This document shows positions 9,801 through 16,891 of a stretch of 40,319 nucleotides of DNA, piece after piece. The stretch covers positions 1 through 40,319 of the forward strand of contig NZ_BPET01000057.1 of assembly GCF_019654915.1 (NCBI RefSeq). Direction: 5' to 3'. The notes under the pieces were generated by a model that made no database searches, had not been told where the DNA came from, and saw nothing but the letters and a program-made list of their open reading frames with translations. A program made the position numbers and the translations under genes. This DNA comes from Shewanella sp. MBTL60-007. Its GTDB lineage: Bacteria > Pseudomonadota > Gammaproteobacteria > Enterobacterales > Shewanellaceae. Positions within the stretch are counted from its first letter, which is position 1. Each line of letters opens with the position of its first letter.

Positions 9801-11803
9801 ATCAGTCTGAAGCCATTTGCGCCTCTATGCGTGGGCAAACAACCAAGGGCGAATATTGTGCTTTAGAAAATCCAGAAGCAGGTGAGTATACCATCATGGT
9901 GATGAGTGCTTACCCACTATTCCCATGGGAAAACGTTGATACGATTGAGATGGCTCATGTGGTCATTCCCAAAGAGCAAACATCCTCTATCAGTCTTAAC
10001 TTTGAGGACACTAGTGAGCGCAACTCTAACCTGACTATCGACTGGAACATGGAGATGGAACAAGGTAAGCGTTACTACTCTGCAGCCGCTATTTCTGCAG
10101 GCGATAATGCTGAAGGCTCTCTTGCCATGGTGCCTCTTAATATCACTCGCGGAGTAAATAGTGTCTCGGTGGATAGCTCTCAAGACGCTGCTCGTGTTGG
10201 CGATATCATCGACATTAGCGTTACGGTACAGCCGAACCTATCAGGAAGTGACAGAGAAGTTGAGCTATCAGCTGTGTTATCTGATGGCTTAAAGCTAGTC
10301 CCCGGTTCCATCTCTTCCGTTGAAGGGCTAACTGAAACCGAAAACGGCTTCTCTCTATTGAGAACTCAACTGAATACTGCAGCTAAAGAAACCAACTACA
10401 AGGTTACCACTAACCTTGAAGATGCAATGTGTCGAACTCCTCTCGATTTTAATTACCCAGATGGCACACCTATCGATGGTGGCTATGTAGACTTAGCAAG
10501 ATTTGGGTTTGACGTGACTTGGGGAAGCTTCTATGACGTCAATGAGTGGGGCTGGGGCAACTGGGTTCACGATACTGAGATCCCATTGATGGCTGGAACA
10601 TTAGCACCGTTTGATAATGCCGATTACTTCACTACTGACAGTATTATTCTAAGCTCTAAAGGTTGGCTACAGCTGGATGTTTGGAACTATAACCCTTGGG
10701 ACTATATCCCTATGGATATGTACCTAGAGTTACCCACTAACGATTACTCTACGCCACCTGATTTCATCGTAGCACCATTTTGGGGAGGTAAAGATGCAGC
10801 AGGCGATATCTTTATTGATCAGAAGTGGAACCTCGCCATGTATGAACCCAACTGGAATCCAAGTGAAAGTAAAGGGGTTACCCTCGCTTATGCCGATGAC
10901 TACACCATTATCGAATGGAATAAAGCCGCCACACACGATAAGAGCTGGGATGAAAACTGGAACACGATTATTACACCACGTGAGGATAGCTATGACTTTC
11001 AGGTATTCCTAAAATCGAATACCAGCCATAAACCTGGCGGATATGAGATAGTGATGGCCTATGCCAACATCGACTTTGCTGGCGAAGCGGGTGAAGGTTC
11101 TATCGGTGTTCGTGGTTACAACGGTCCTCGTGGTACCTATGGTCCTCTTAAAGGCCATACAGGCCAGAGTTATGCCTATAACGATCTGACCGATAAGGTC
11201 TCAAGTGATTTAGTTGTCTGTTATGACATTAGTGGTCCTAGCGATAGCATCGTGGTGGTAAATATGCAGGCTGAAGTCACCCACGATTCATTAGGCATAG
11301 ACCAAACCGTAACAGTAACTGGCGAAGTCGAAGGGATCTCCGATGCCAATAGTCAGCAGGTCATCGCCGTTGCCTCTAACATCACCATGTCAGCCATTAG
11401 TGATAAAGTTGTCCCAGAGAATACAAGCCTAGAGGGCATTGTAGTGAGCTATGCGGATAACGATGGTGGACTGTCGGCTAATACCATTACAGTAACGGGT
11501 GAGAATATTACGGCACAGGTTAATGGTCATACGTCAGGCTCAACATTTGATATCACGCCCAATGCAGACTTCTGGGGGGAAACCATGGTCACTGTGACAG
11601 TGTCTGATAACCTCTACCCTAATGATGCAGCCTCTCAAAGCTTTATGCTAACGGTGACCTCAGACGGCGTAGAGCCAACACCGCCGCCGGTAGCAGAGGA
11701 GCCTGCGCCTGAGTCTAACTCAGGTGGTAGCCTTGGATGGTTAGCTCTACTCGCACTAGGCTTAGTGAGCCTAAGTCGCCGTAAAGCTAGCTCTGTTAAA
11801 TAA
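6803..11803 (+). CDS. Large secreted subtilisin-like (S8) protease with GlyGly-CTERM tail
   Basis: A 1666-residue exported serine protease. The GTG at 6803 is chosen because a GGGAG ribosome site lies 8 nt upstream and a signal peptide starts there, with likely cleavage after AQA near residue 27; the longer frame from 6743 would bury it. Order of parts: inhibitor-I9-type propeptide (about 85-210); S8 domain with Asp235 (IIDTG), His313 (GHGSHVA) and Ser667 (SGTSMASPH); a PA-type insertion between His and Ser (about 465-580); beta-rich domains; a canonical EF-hand-like loop (DFNNDGRLHQSE, near 995); a nidogen-like region (about 1320-1450, APFWGG...IIEWNKA...FQVFLK); a cadherin-like repeat; and a GG-hydrophobic-RRK tail (1641-1666). 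This tail marks rhombosortase processing and type II secretion. Likely role: extracellular or surface protein digestion. Confidence 0.92.
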   Translation: MKLNTISIAISSTIYGALAMSSAQAFDAERIKSINIMELYQAQQEAKAKSSELPIKPLRRGDMSNIHFTPKQAKDKIQIEKDLVGKHTYIVRLHGSSVATYEGEIPGLQATKSTLNTQSKKLFRAGQPTEGRGAAIDAYTNHLLNKQQDFIHKSGVEVKQQFTLAANAVTVEMTQAEALQVASMSEVAYVQRSKVYQLHTDIGPEHIGASGVWDGTKTSDGSAYLGEGMIVGIIDTGINTDHPSFAAVDGDGHAHTNPLGQGNYLGDCALEEFANRCNDKLIGVYTHKDITAEYSDEWGNKLAPDFGEDFQGHGSHVASTVAGNILYDVDVVGSQLGGGEGNPIGVQMPKISGVAPRANIISYQVCMVSGGCSGDAMLFAIEQAIKDGVDVINMSIGGSESFPWDDAFEMAFLSAREAGVAVALSAGNSGAAYGTDSLYTVDHTSPWVLNVAATTHARSIVIEDKALDNFVGGDASLMPSRIEAAGISKAFSGEFVIAADYGDARCNSPFPAGTFEPTHIVICERGDIARVDKAANAAAGGAGAFVLYNTWDEGDSVVNDTYVIPGIHISAKQWYGNWQVTGLQPWLASGTGLEGTITASNASRVITPEDADWLASFSSRGPSSTVDEIFSPGIAAPGVDIFAAWNDENPLNPQADTRNYNSISGTSMASPHIAGIMALVRQANPSWSASEVQSALQMTADSQAIKTHHPMDKKVEVAGPYRTGHGLANVERAINAGLIMDESADNFRRANPQNGGQVRELNLPQLINKDCGLSCSWIRTVKATQDGTWTVNTNYSDRDPLYWDFTLDPTAKVSVTPSTFTLKAGETIDLTVTSLFKESDMAWYDGTVQTAAGSIEFVSSDTKIPSAHWPFLTTYKGKTLPNTINITAHDDQSKHVIADVPFGAPGSSLTGVAYTPVEATTTEFSLSRMQFGISMMDDEFYWDTSQPNIKTFDVTVPENSAVFRAELLGRVSSEIDHPLNQYLDSSIYIFKDFNNDGRLHQSEAICASMRGQTTKGEYCALENPEAGEYTIMVMSAYPLFPWENVDTIEMAHVVIPKEQTSSISLNFEDTSERNSNLTIDWNMEMEQGKRYYSAAAISAGDNAEGSLAMVPLNITRGVNSVSVDSSQDAARVGDIIDISVTVQPNLSGSDREVELSAVLSDGLKLVPGSISSVEGLTETENGFSLLRTQLNTAAKETNYKVTTNLEDAMCRTPLDFNYPDGTPIDGGYVDLARFGFDVTWGSFYDVNEWGWGNWVHDTEIPLMAGTLAPFDNADYFTTDSIILSSKGWLQLDVWNYNPWDYIPMDMYLELPTNDYSTPPDFIVAPFWGGKDAAGDIFIDQKWNLAMYEPNWNPSESKGVTLAYADDYTIIEWNKAATHDKSWDENWNTIITPREDSYDFQVFLKSNTSHKPGGYEIVMAYANIDFAGEAGEGSIGVRGYNGPRGTYGPLKGHTGQSYAYNDLTDKVSSDLVVCYDISGPSDSIVVVNMQAEVTHDSLGIDQTVTVTGEVEGISDANSQQVIAVASNITMSAISDKVVPENTSLEGIVVSYADNDGGLSANTITVTGENITAQVNGHTSGSTFDITPNADFWGETMVTVTVSDNLYPNDAASQSFMLTVTSDGVEPTPPPVAEEPAPESNSGGSLGWLALLALGLVSLSRRKASSVK

Positions 11804-11830
11804 AGCCGATTAACGTCAAGCGGTTCTGTA

Positions 11831-11860
11831 TAAAGGCCTTCAGATGAAGGCCTTTATTTT
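11831..11860 (+). terminator. Intrinsic terminator of the protease gene
   Basis: An 11-bp stem (TAAAGGCCTTC pairing with GAAGGCCTTTA) with a 4-nt loop is followed by a T-run, 27 bp after the protease stop codon. Confidence 0.9.
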
Positions 11861-11912
11861 TTCAGCCCTCAATGAACATCCTTTAGCAGGGGGATAACGA
11901 ACGGTTAAAATA

Positions 11913-11942
11913 TATACAACCCAATATTAAATCGCGTATAAT
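11913..11942 (+). promoter_or_regulatory. Candidate promoter of arfA
   Basis: A perfect TATAAT at 11937-11942 is preceded at 18 nt by TATACA (11913-11918, 4/6 to the -35 consensus). It would give a leader of about 90 nt before the arfA ATG. Confidence 0.55.
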
Positions 11943-12041
11943 TGCGTGTCATTTATGGCGCGAGTATTAACTTGAGATACTAGGGCAATAATGGCAGTAC
12001 ATACCAAAATCACAGCTTGATAGAGCAAGATAGGAGTATTG

Positions 12042-12254
12042 ATGGCTAAACATCAAAAACGAGCACAGGTGCTTGAGCACGAAAGCGGCCGCGGCGTAAT
12101 AAAAGATAACGCCTTAAAGGCTATAGTAACCAGTAGCCTATTTAGAACACGCACAGAGAAACCCAAGAAAGGCAAAGGGTCTTACAACCGTAAACAACAG
12201 AAGGGGCAGAAGCTGAAGGGCTATGCCCCTTTTGACTCTCTAGCATTCGCTTAA
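12042..12254 (+). CDS. arfA: Alternative ribosome-rescue factor A
   Basis: A 70-residue basic protein matching ArfA: the conserved core IKDNALKAIV...LFRTRTEKPKKGKGSYNRK is clear against the E. coli protein (IKDNAIEALL...LFRQRVEKNKKGKGSYMRK). ArfA enters the empty mRNA channel of ribosomes stalled on nonstop mRNA and recruits release factor 2, backing up tmRNA. The ATG at 12042 has AGGAG 5 nt upstream; a TTG one codon earlier is too close to it. A terminator hairpin lies inside the 3' coding region (12201-12233), so much of the message should lack a stop codon. The resulting peptide would be tagged by tmRNA when trans-translation works and accumulate only when it fails. The extra C-terminal tail (GYAPFDSLAFA) is hydrophobic. 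Confidence 0.93.
   Translation: MAKHQKRAQVLEHESGRGVIKDNALKAIVTSSLFRTRTEKPKKGKGSYNRKQQKGQKLKGYAPFDSLAFA
12201..12233 (+). terminator. Terminator hairpin inside the arfA reading frame
   Basis: AAGGGGCA (12201-12208) pairs with TGCCCCTT (12224-12231), with an extra inner AGC/GCT pairing, and is followed by TTTT. It lies before the arfA stop codon at 12252-12254, so transcripts ending here would stop near codon 63 and be nonstop mRNAs. The arrangement matches the nonstop control known for proteobacterial arfA genes; an RNase III cut in the same hairpin would have the same result. Confidence 0.8.
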
Positions 12255-12262
12255 GTTATTCA

Positions 12263-12312
12263 CATAAAGTAACTAACATAAAGTAACTAACATAAAGTAA
12301 CTAACATAAAGT
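12263..12312. repeat. 14-bp tandem direct repeat, 3.6 copies
   Basis: The unit CATAAAGTAACTAA occurs three times in perfect tandem (12263-12276, 12277-12290, 12291-12304), followed by a partial copy CATAAAGT (12305-12312). It begins 8 bp after the arfA stop. There are no spacers, so it is not CRISPR. It is probably a slippage-prone short repeat; no function is evident. Confidence 0.9.
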
Positions 12313-12414
12313 ATTCACTTAAATTGTCACTCATATCAACACCGCAGCTCGCCACCAGCTCTATCCAGCATGAAGTAAGTTTAAATCAATAACTTCCCCA
12401 TCCATACTAAAAGA

Positions 12415-12537
12415 CTAAAACTGGTTGTAGATAAAACTGGCTGTAGCTAATACCACCAGCATAATCGCTAGACGATACAAGACGCCTTTGACCTGATTGA
12501 CCTCTCTGTTTTGCTCTAAGTGCTTTTTCTTCGACAT
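12415..12537 (-). CDS. Small single-span membrane protein (40 residues)
   Basis: A short frame missed by length filters. It encodes 40 residues: a charged N-terminus (MSKKKHLEQNREVNQVKG) followed by one hydrophobic segment at about residues 20-37 (LYRLAIMLVVLATASFIY) and a short NQF end. An AGGA ribosome site stands 9 nt before the ATG. It begins 27 bp after the stop of the DEDDy exonuclease gene on the same strand, so the two are probably co-transcribed. Positive-inside charge predicts a cytoplasmic N-terminus. The function is unknown. Confidence 0.65.
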   Translation of the reverse strand: MSKKKHLEQNREVNQVKGVLYRLAIMLVVLATASFIYNQF

Positions 12538-12564
12538 CGTCTTAAATCCTTAATAGGGAGTTGA

Positions 12565-13446
12565 TTACCCTTGGCAACTTAGATCCAATCGCTGCTGCAG
12601 TGATAATGGTAACAGTGATTTATAGGGCAAAAACTGCCCAAGTAATCCATAAAAAATATCCAGTGCTACGAAGGCATCGGCCGCCGCATATTGTACTTGC
12701 AGCTCACTCAATGGCTCAGTTAGAGGCCTAGCCCAATTAGATAGGGTAACCTTCTTGCTCTTAGGCAGTTTCAAGCCTAACACTGTTGCCGCCATCTGTT
12801 GGGTCCCCAACTGTTTAGGCGCACCAAGCTGATTCATCACCCAGTTAAGATCCAGTATTGAGGCCAGCCCAATATCAAAATCGCGCTGCATGGCACTAAG
12901 ATCGCTTCTAAGGCCGATACCCACTTTTAACCACTTATCACTAGTCAGGATTGGCGCTAACGCTGCCTTAAAGGGGGCAACATTCTCGGCCTGCATTCGA
13001 AACAGGTAGCAAGTTGTCTGTGTTGAAACTTGGATAAGCGAAATTGGATTAGGATTACGTCGCCCCTTCTCAAAAGTCGCAGCGGTCTCAGTATCGAAAC
13101 CAATACAGGTTTGCGCCTCTATATCGGTCATGGCAGCTTGAAGAGAATCAGCTGTAACCACTATCACTTGCCGAGTTTGACCGTTTAACTTTACCGATAC
13201 CTTTTGAATTCTCTCGACATCAAAATCCGCTAATCGGGATAACTCTCTATCGTCGATACGAGTAATTAAGCATGTTCGCCGTTGCAGCCAATCAAGCTTA
13301 AGTAGGTTCTCCGCTGTCGAAATAGAGCTAAAGAAGGCCTTCTCAGCAGCCTGCATCGCCTCAAAATAACTATCAGCATCACGACCTAACTCACGGCGGA
13401 TCGCCGCCGACTTATCGGGGCTGAGACCAAACTTAAATAGGCTCAT
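12565..13446 (-). CDS. DEDDy 3'-5' exonuclease, RNase D/WRN-like domain
   Basis: A 293-residue cytoplasmic protein with a DnaQ-like 3'-5' exonuclease fold from about residue 95 to 270. The four acidic residues and tyrosine of the DEDDy class are visible: D118 and E120 (IGFDTET), D182 (LRSDLSAM), and Y253 with D257 (QYAAADAFVALDIF). The AADAxxALDIF end is typical of RNase D and WRN exonuclease. It lacks the HRDC domains of full RNase D and has its own N-terminal extension of about 95 residues, so RNA or DNA could be the substrate. A 40-residue membrane protein gene follows 27 bp downstream. Confidence 0.85.
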   Translation of the reverse strand: MSLFKFGLSPDKSAAIRRELGRDADSYFEAMQAAEKAFFSSISTAENLLKLDWLQRRTCLITRIDDRELSRLADFDVERIQKVSVKLNGQTRQVIVVTADSLQAAMTDIEAQTCIGFDTETAATFEKGRRNPNPISLIQVSTQTTCYLFRMQAENVAPFKAALAPILTSDKWLKVGIGLRSDLSAMQRDFDIGLASILDLNWVMNQLGAPKQLGTQQMAATVLGLKLPKSKKVTLSNWARPLTEPLSELQVQYAAADAFVALDIFYGLLGQFLPYKSLLPLSLQQRLDLSCQG

Positions 13447-13635
13447 TGTTTAACTCTATTATGCCAGCTTATTGTGCCGCTAAGTTTATAAGACTATAGG
13501 GCAGTAAGAAATATCCACTGTGTAATACTTTTCATTGCCCGCTTCACAGCTTTCAGCAACAGAACTGACGCATCAAAGATTAATCGCTAGTATTTACCGC
13601 CACAGAGTATGCCGCCTAGGGAGTTAAGTAACATA

Positions 13636-14919
13636 ATGACAGAGTCTTCTTTCGAGCGGGCTAAACATGCCTTCACCAACGCTATCTGGGCGACGTTAGC
13701 GAGCATGTCTCTTGGACTAGCATTTAAGATCTGGTTAGCCCAGTGGGTCGAAAAAGGGGATTTAGCTCTCTACCACACTGTTGTCGATATCGTCTCCATG
13801 TCGCTTATCTTGTTAAGTGGCTTTCGCGCTTCTATGGTAGTGAGCTTTTCACAAACCAAAAACGATCGTGACATCACCAATATCTTCCGCTACTCACTGA
13901 TTATTATGGTGCTATTTACTTGGGGGCTAGTTCTGCCCTATATCAAGCACCAACTCAATATTGATGTTGAGTATATTCAGTTAGTGGGAATTATCCTTGG
14001 TATGGGCTTTAAGGTGTACTTTACTAATCAAATTGGTATGTACCGCCTCTACGACATCGCCAATAGGACCACTTGGATTGAACCTCTAGTGCAGATAATT
14101 CTGTTTTTGGTCTGTTACTACCTCCTAGCGCAAACACCTACGGCCTCACTGTTTTTTAGCTTAATGTTATCCAACTTGGCGGCTGCCATATATATGTTTA
14201 TACGGCGTAGAAAACTCATTGCCACCACGCCATTAGCCCCAGTTCAGCTCAACCCAGATATGAAAAACTTCGTCAAAAAGAGTGTGATGTCATCACTGGA
14301 GGTGGGAGCTGGTATTTTAATGATTTACATCACTGTACTACTGACCATTGGCTACTTCACCATCGACGAGCTAGGCGACTTCCAAGTGGTTGTTCGGCCT
14401 ATGATAGCCTACTTAACCATGCTGTTTATTTTCCCAGTTTATCGCTATATTTTGCCTGAACTCGCCCAATGCCTGCGAAATAAGGCGCATCAAGAGATCG
14501 CCCTCATTCGCAACTGGTTTTTTAAACTAAGTCTTGGAATAACAACATCGCTACTGGCTGGGTTACTGCTATTTAGTGACGAGTTAGTCGCTCTTGTGTT
14601 CCCAGATACATACGCAAAGGCAGCGCCCATCTTGATGCACTTTGCACTCTTTTTTGGCTTTATGATGCTTAATGCCTATCAAATCGCCTATATCAAATCC
14701 CATGGGTTATTCTTGCAAAGTTTGCTGATCCGCCTGTTAGGTGTGGCGACACTGTTAATGATGTTTTACCTGCTCAGGCTATTTACCGATAACGTTGTCG
14801 CGGTGATCTTAGCGCTAGGTTGTGGCTATTTAACTATGTTTATCGCCTCGAGTATTATCGAACGCAAGCTACTTAAACAGCATGCTCTCAATGCTGCCGA
14901 ATTGATTAATCCATCGTAA
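13636..14919 (+). CDS. Polytopic membrane protein, MOP/polysaccharide-flippase-like
   Basis: A 427-residue inner-membrane protein with about 12 hydrophobic segments, resembling Wzx/MATE-like flippases of the MOP exporter group in length and hydropathy. The first segment follows ERAKHAFTNAIWATLASMS, and a central loop with RRRKLIA separates two halves. There are no diagnostic catalytic residues, so a lipid-linked glycan or other amphiphile is only a guess; no glycan cluster surrounds it. The ATG at 13636 is preferred to the one at 13609: an AGGGAG lies upstream, although 12 nt away, and the longer form adds nine residues (MPPRELSNI). The start is moderately secure. Confidence 0.65.
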   Translation: MTESSFERAKHAFTNAIWATLASMSLGLAFKIWLAQWVEKGDLALYHTVVDIVSMSLILLSGFRASMVVSFSQTKNDRDITNIFRYSLIIMVLFTWGLVLPYIKHQLNIDVEYIQLVGIILGMGFKVYFTNQIGMYRLYDIANRTTWIEPLVQIILFLVCYYLLAQTPTASLFFSLMLSNLAAAIYMFIRRRKLIATTPLAPVQLNPDMKNFVKKSVMSSLEVGAGILMIYITVLLTIGYFTIDELGDFQVVVRPMIAYLTMLFIFPVYRYILPELAQCLRNKAHQEIALIRNWFFKLSLGITTSLLAGLLLFSDELVALVFPDTYAKAAPILMHFALFFGFMMLNAYQIAYIKSHGLFLQSLLIRLLGVATLLMMFYLLRLFTDNVVAVILALGCGYLTMFIASSIIERKLLKQHALNAAELINPS

Positions 14920-14929
14920 AAACAAAAAG

Positions 14930-14956
14930 AGCCGTAACTCAGAGGTTGTTACGGCT
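14930..14956. terminator. Bidirectional terminator
   Basis: AGCCGTAAC (14930-14938) pairs perfectly with GTTACGGCT (14948-14956). The minus strand has a long T-rich tail after the stem, the plus strand only three T. It lies between the convergent membrane-protein gene and the lipoprotein gene. Confidence 0.8.
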
Positions 14957-14962
14957 TTGAAG

Positions 14963-15017
14963 GCTTAACTCAATCTAGGGGGAGTCTCTCCCCCTCCTGC
15001 ATAGATTGAGGTTAGGC
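14963..15017. repeat. Nested inverted repeat, 3' of the lipoprotein gene
   Basis: The outer arms CTCAATCTA (14969-14977) and TAGATTGAG (15002-15010) are perfect and extend outward to 14963/15017 with one bulge and one G-T pair. Inside, GGGGGA (14978-14983) pairs with TCCCCC (14989-14994) around a 5-nt loop. The right side carries a 7-nt internal loop. It would fold as a long two-tier hairpin in the 3' UTR of the minus-strand lipoprotein transcript, just before the terminator. Confidence 0.75.
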
Positions 15018-15075
15018 AGGGTGCTTATATTTATCTAAGCTGCTTTCTAATAATGAAAACTCATACGGCTGCGTA

Positions 15076-15606
15076 TTACTCTTCAGCAGCAATAAGCTCT
15101 ATCTCATTGCTAGCCTGCGCCCCATGGATCTGAATAGCCACTTTATATAAAGCAACTGCTCCAGCTGCAGCCTTACCTTCTAGATCGAGATCGATTGCAT
15201 CAAAGGTGTATTGCCCCTTAGTCGCAGTTTCAGTCAAGATCCCAACACACTCTTCATCAGTGCTAGTGTCACACTTATAGCCTTGGGTCACATGCCAGCG
15301 TTTCCATGCTTTTGCATTGGTCGAAGGTGAAGCGGGGTCAGGATAACCAAAATAGAAGATATCGTAATCGGTTGCCTTAGTAATGGCTTTATTATCACCA
15401 TCTTTAAGACTGAAAGTTAACGCTCCTGTAGCGGCATCGACACTATCTAGATTCATCACAATGCTGGTTGCTTCATCAATATCGATTGCATCTTCTACCG
15501 GTGGCGGCACGACCACAGGTGGCTCAGTTACATCATCATTGTCACTTCCACAGCCAAGTAGGAGCATAGAGCTTGCCAACATGGCGCTCAGTAATTTGAC
15601 CTTCAT
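15076..15606 (-). CDS. Lipoprotein resembling the N-terminal region of OmcA/MtrC cytochromes
   Basis: A 176-residue lipoprotein with a signal peptide ending in a lipobox (MLLLG/C, Cys about 19), a Pro/Val-rich linker (PPVVVPPPV), and a beta-rich domain (LDSVDAATGALTFSLKDGDNKAITKATDYDIFYFGYP). This layout resembles the haem-free N-terminal domain of OmcA/MtrC-family decahaem cytochromes, but no CxxCH motif is present here. One disulfide is possible between the cysteines in GYKCDTSTDEECVG. It starts 10 bp after the stop of the upstream Tat-exported redox protein, so the two are one operon and probably work together in the envelope, perhaps with this protein tethering its partner. Confidence 0.7.
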   Translation of the reverse strand: MKVKLLSAMLASSMLLLGCGSDNDDVTEPPVVVPPPVEDAIDIDEATSIVMNLDSVDAATGALTFSLKDGDNKAITKATDYDIFYFGYPDPASPSTNAKAWKRWHVTQGYKCDTSTDEECVGILTETATKGQYTFDAIDLDLEGKAAAGAVALYKVAIQIHGAQASNEIELIAAEE

Positions 15607-15616
15607 AGCTTACTCC

Positions 15617-16438
15617 TTAGTTAAAGTGACCTGTATGACAAGTAGTACACTCCATATCTGTCTTCACGCTAGCAGCAGGTCCCATCGTCTCACTGACGCC
15701 GTGACAAGACTGACAGGCCTGCGCTTCTGCTGAAGGCTTAGCCTCAGGTAGAAGAGAAATATCCTCACCACCGTGTGCACGGTTAAGTAACTCTACGATG
15801 TGATAGGCCAAACTGGCAGACAGACGCTTACAGCGCTCACCTTTTTCAGCAAACGGCTTGCCCGAAGCAGCTGACCAGTTACTGATTGAAGAGTGACAAA
15901 GCGGGCTATTGGCAATAGATGTAGCGCCCACTTCAAGGCTCTTTTCAGCAGTAGAGCCGATGCCAGCGACAAATTCATCAGATGAAAGTGGTAAGTCTTC
16001 AGTTTCGTAATAACGGAATGATGCGCTAATAACTGCACTATTTTGGCCATTAATGTCATCTAAGATATTGATCAACATACCCGCCGCATTCAGGTTACCG
16101 CAGATGGTGCCCTGGCCAACGATACCTGCCCAGCCATAGCCCGCAAGCGCCGTTGGAATAGTGGCAAACTTTGCGGCATCGACACTAGTTGATTGCGCTA
16201 GCATAGTCACAATCGAGTGGAATACTTGGTGCATACAACCACCACCCGTTTCATAGGCAAGCTTGGCCGTTGCCATTGCATCAAGCGGCACATACTTAAG
16301 CTTCTCTCCCATCTCTAAACGGTAGTTGCCGTCTGCATCTGTAGCAGCAAAGGCAGAGGTTCCCACCAAAGCGGCACCCGCAGCGGCTGTGCTTAATCCG
16401 ATAATTTTAGTTAACGCCTGACGTCTATCAATACTCAT
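15617..16438 (-). CDS. Tat-exported C_GCAxxG_C_C protein with two haem c sites, split-Soret cytochrome-like
   Basis: A 273-residue exported redox protein. The ATG at 16438 has AGGGTG upstream; a GTG three codons earlier is less favoured. The N-terminus is a twin-arginine signal (DRRQALTK then a hydrophobic stretch ending SAFA). The mature part has spaced cysteines (GGGCMHQVF, TICGNLNAAG, SPLCHSS, GERCKRL) fitting the C_GCAxxG_C_C putative redox family, and a C-terminal tail with two haem c motifs, CQSCH and CTTCH. Desulfovibrio split-Soret cytochrome c belongs to a similar group and binds two haems per chain. It is the first gene of an operon with a lipoprotein and is divergent from a ToxR-like regulator. 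The electron partner is unknown. Confidence 0.8.
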   Translation of the reverse strand: MSIDRRQALTKIIGLSTAAAGAALVGTSAFAATDADGNYRLEMGEKLKYVPLDAMATAKLAYETGGGCMHQVFHSIVTMLAQSTSVDAAKFATIPTALAGYGWAGIVGQGTICGNLNAAGMLINILDDINGQNSAVISASFRYYETEDLPLSSDEFVAGIGSTAEKSLEVGATSIANSPLCHSSISNWSAASGKPFAEKGERCKRLSASLAYHIVELLNRAHGGEDISLLPEAKPSAEAQACQSCHGVSETMGPAASVKTDMECTTCHTGHFN

Positions 16439-16664
16439 AATAATCACCCTATATCCATCATTATTTTATTTTGGTCATAAGCCTTATGGCCTATTACGGT
16501 TAGTAAACGAGTTCAAATTTTGGATAACGACTCGATGGGTTAACTTTAAGAAGTGTGGAAAATAAAAGTGTGATTTAAAGCAGATGAAGCTGGAGTGTAA
16601 AACAACATATATTTGAGTTAGTAAGCACTTGAATTCCCGTCTTTACAGCTTATAAAACCCACAT

Positions 16665-16686
16665 ATTCATGATCAAGGTCACATTA
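16665..16686. promoter_or_regulatory. CRP-like site
   Basis: ATTCATGATCAAGG followed by TCACATTA matches the 22-bp CRP consensus at 14 positions, with a perfect right half (TCACA) and a degenerate left half. In Shewanella CRP governs anaerobic respiration genes, which suits the adjacent redox operon. This is a consensus comparison by eye. Confidence 0.4.
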
Positions 16687-16724
16687 TTAATGGACATTTG
16701 CAGTAATATTTATGTTTCAGCAGG

Positions 16725-16745
16725 TTGATTAATTGTATGAATCAA
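16725..16745. promoter_or_regulatory. Inverted repeat TTGATT-N9-AATCAA
   Basis: Two perfect 6-bp arms (16725-16730 and 16740-16745) flank a 9-nt centre. Half-sites resemble FNR-type TTGAT, but the spacing is too wide for FNR, which uses 4 nt. It may be an operator for the adjacent ToxR-like protein. Confidence 0.3.
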
Positions 16746-16891
16746 TGTGACTAACCTCTCATTTAGCCATACTAACCCCTGCATAACACTCAATTTTGTT
16801 ATGGCAACAGAACTTAAGCATCAGGATCACAGACTTCATTAGTTTAAGTTCATAGACTCATCTTATAGAAGATTCTAATGGGGCGACGAAG

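Larger units (their letters stand above)
16439..16891. other. Divergent control region of the cytochrome operon and ToxRS-like pair
   Basis: A stretch of 453 bp between two divergent transcription units. It contains a CRP-like palindrome (16665-16686) and a further inverted repeat (16725-16745), both near the middle, where a shared regulator could act on either side. No open reading frame was found. Confidence 0.5.

Noticed and set aside
12263..12312. Short CRISPR-like array behind arfA
   Set aside because: The copies are contiguous 14-bp direct repeats with no spacers and no cas genes.
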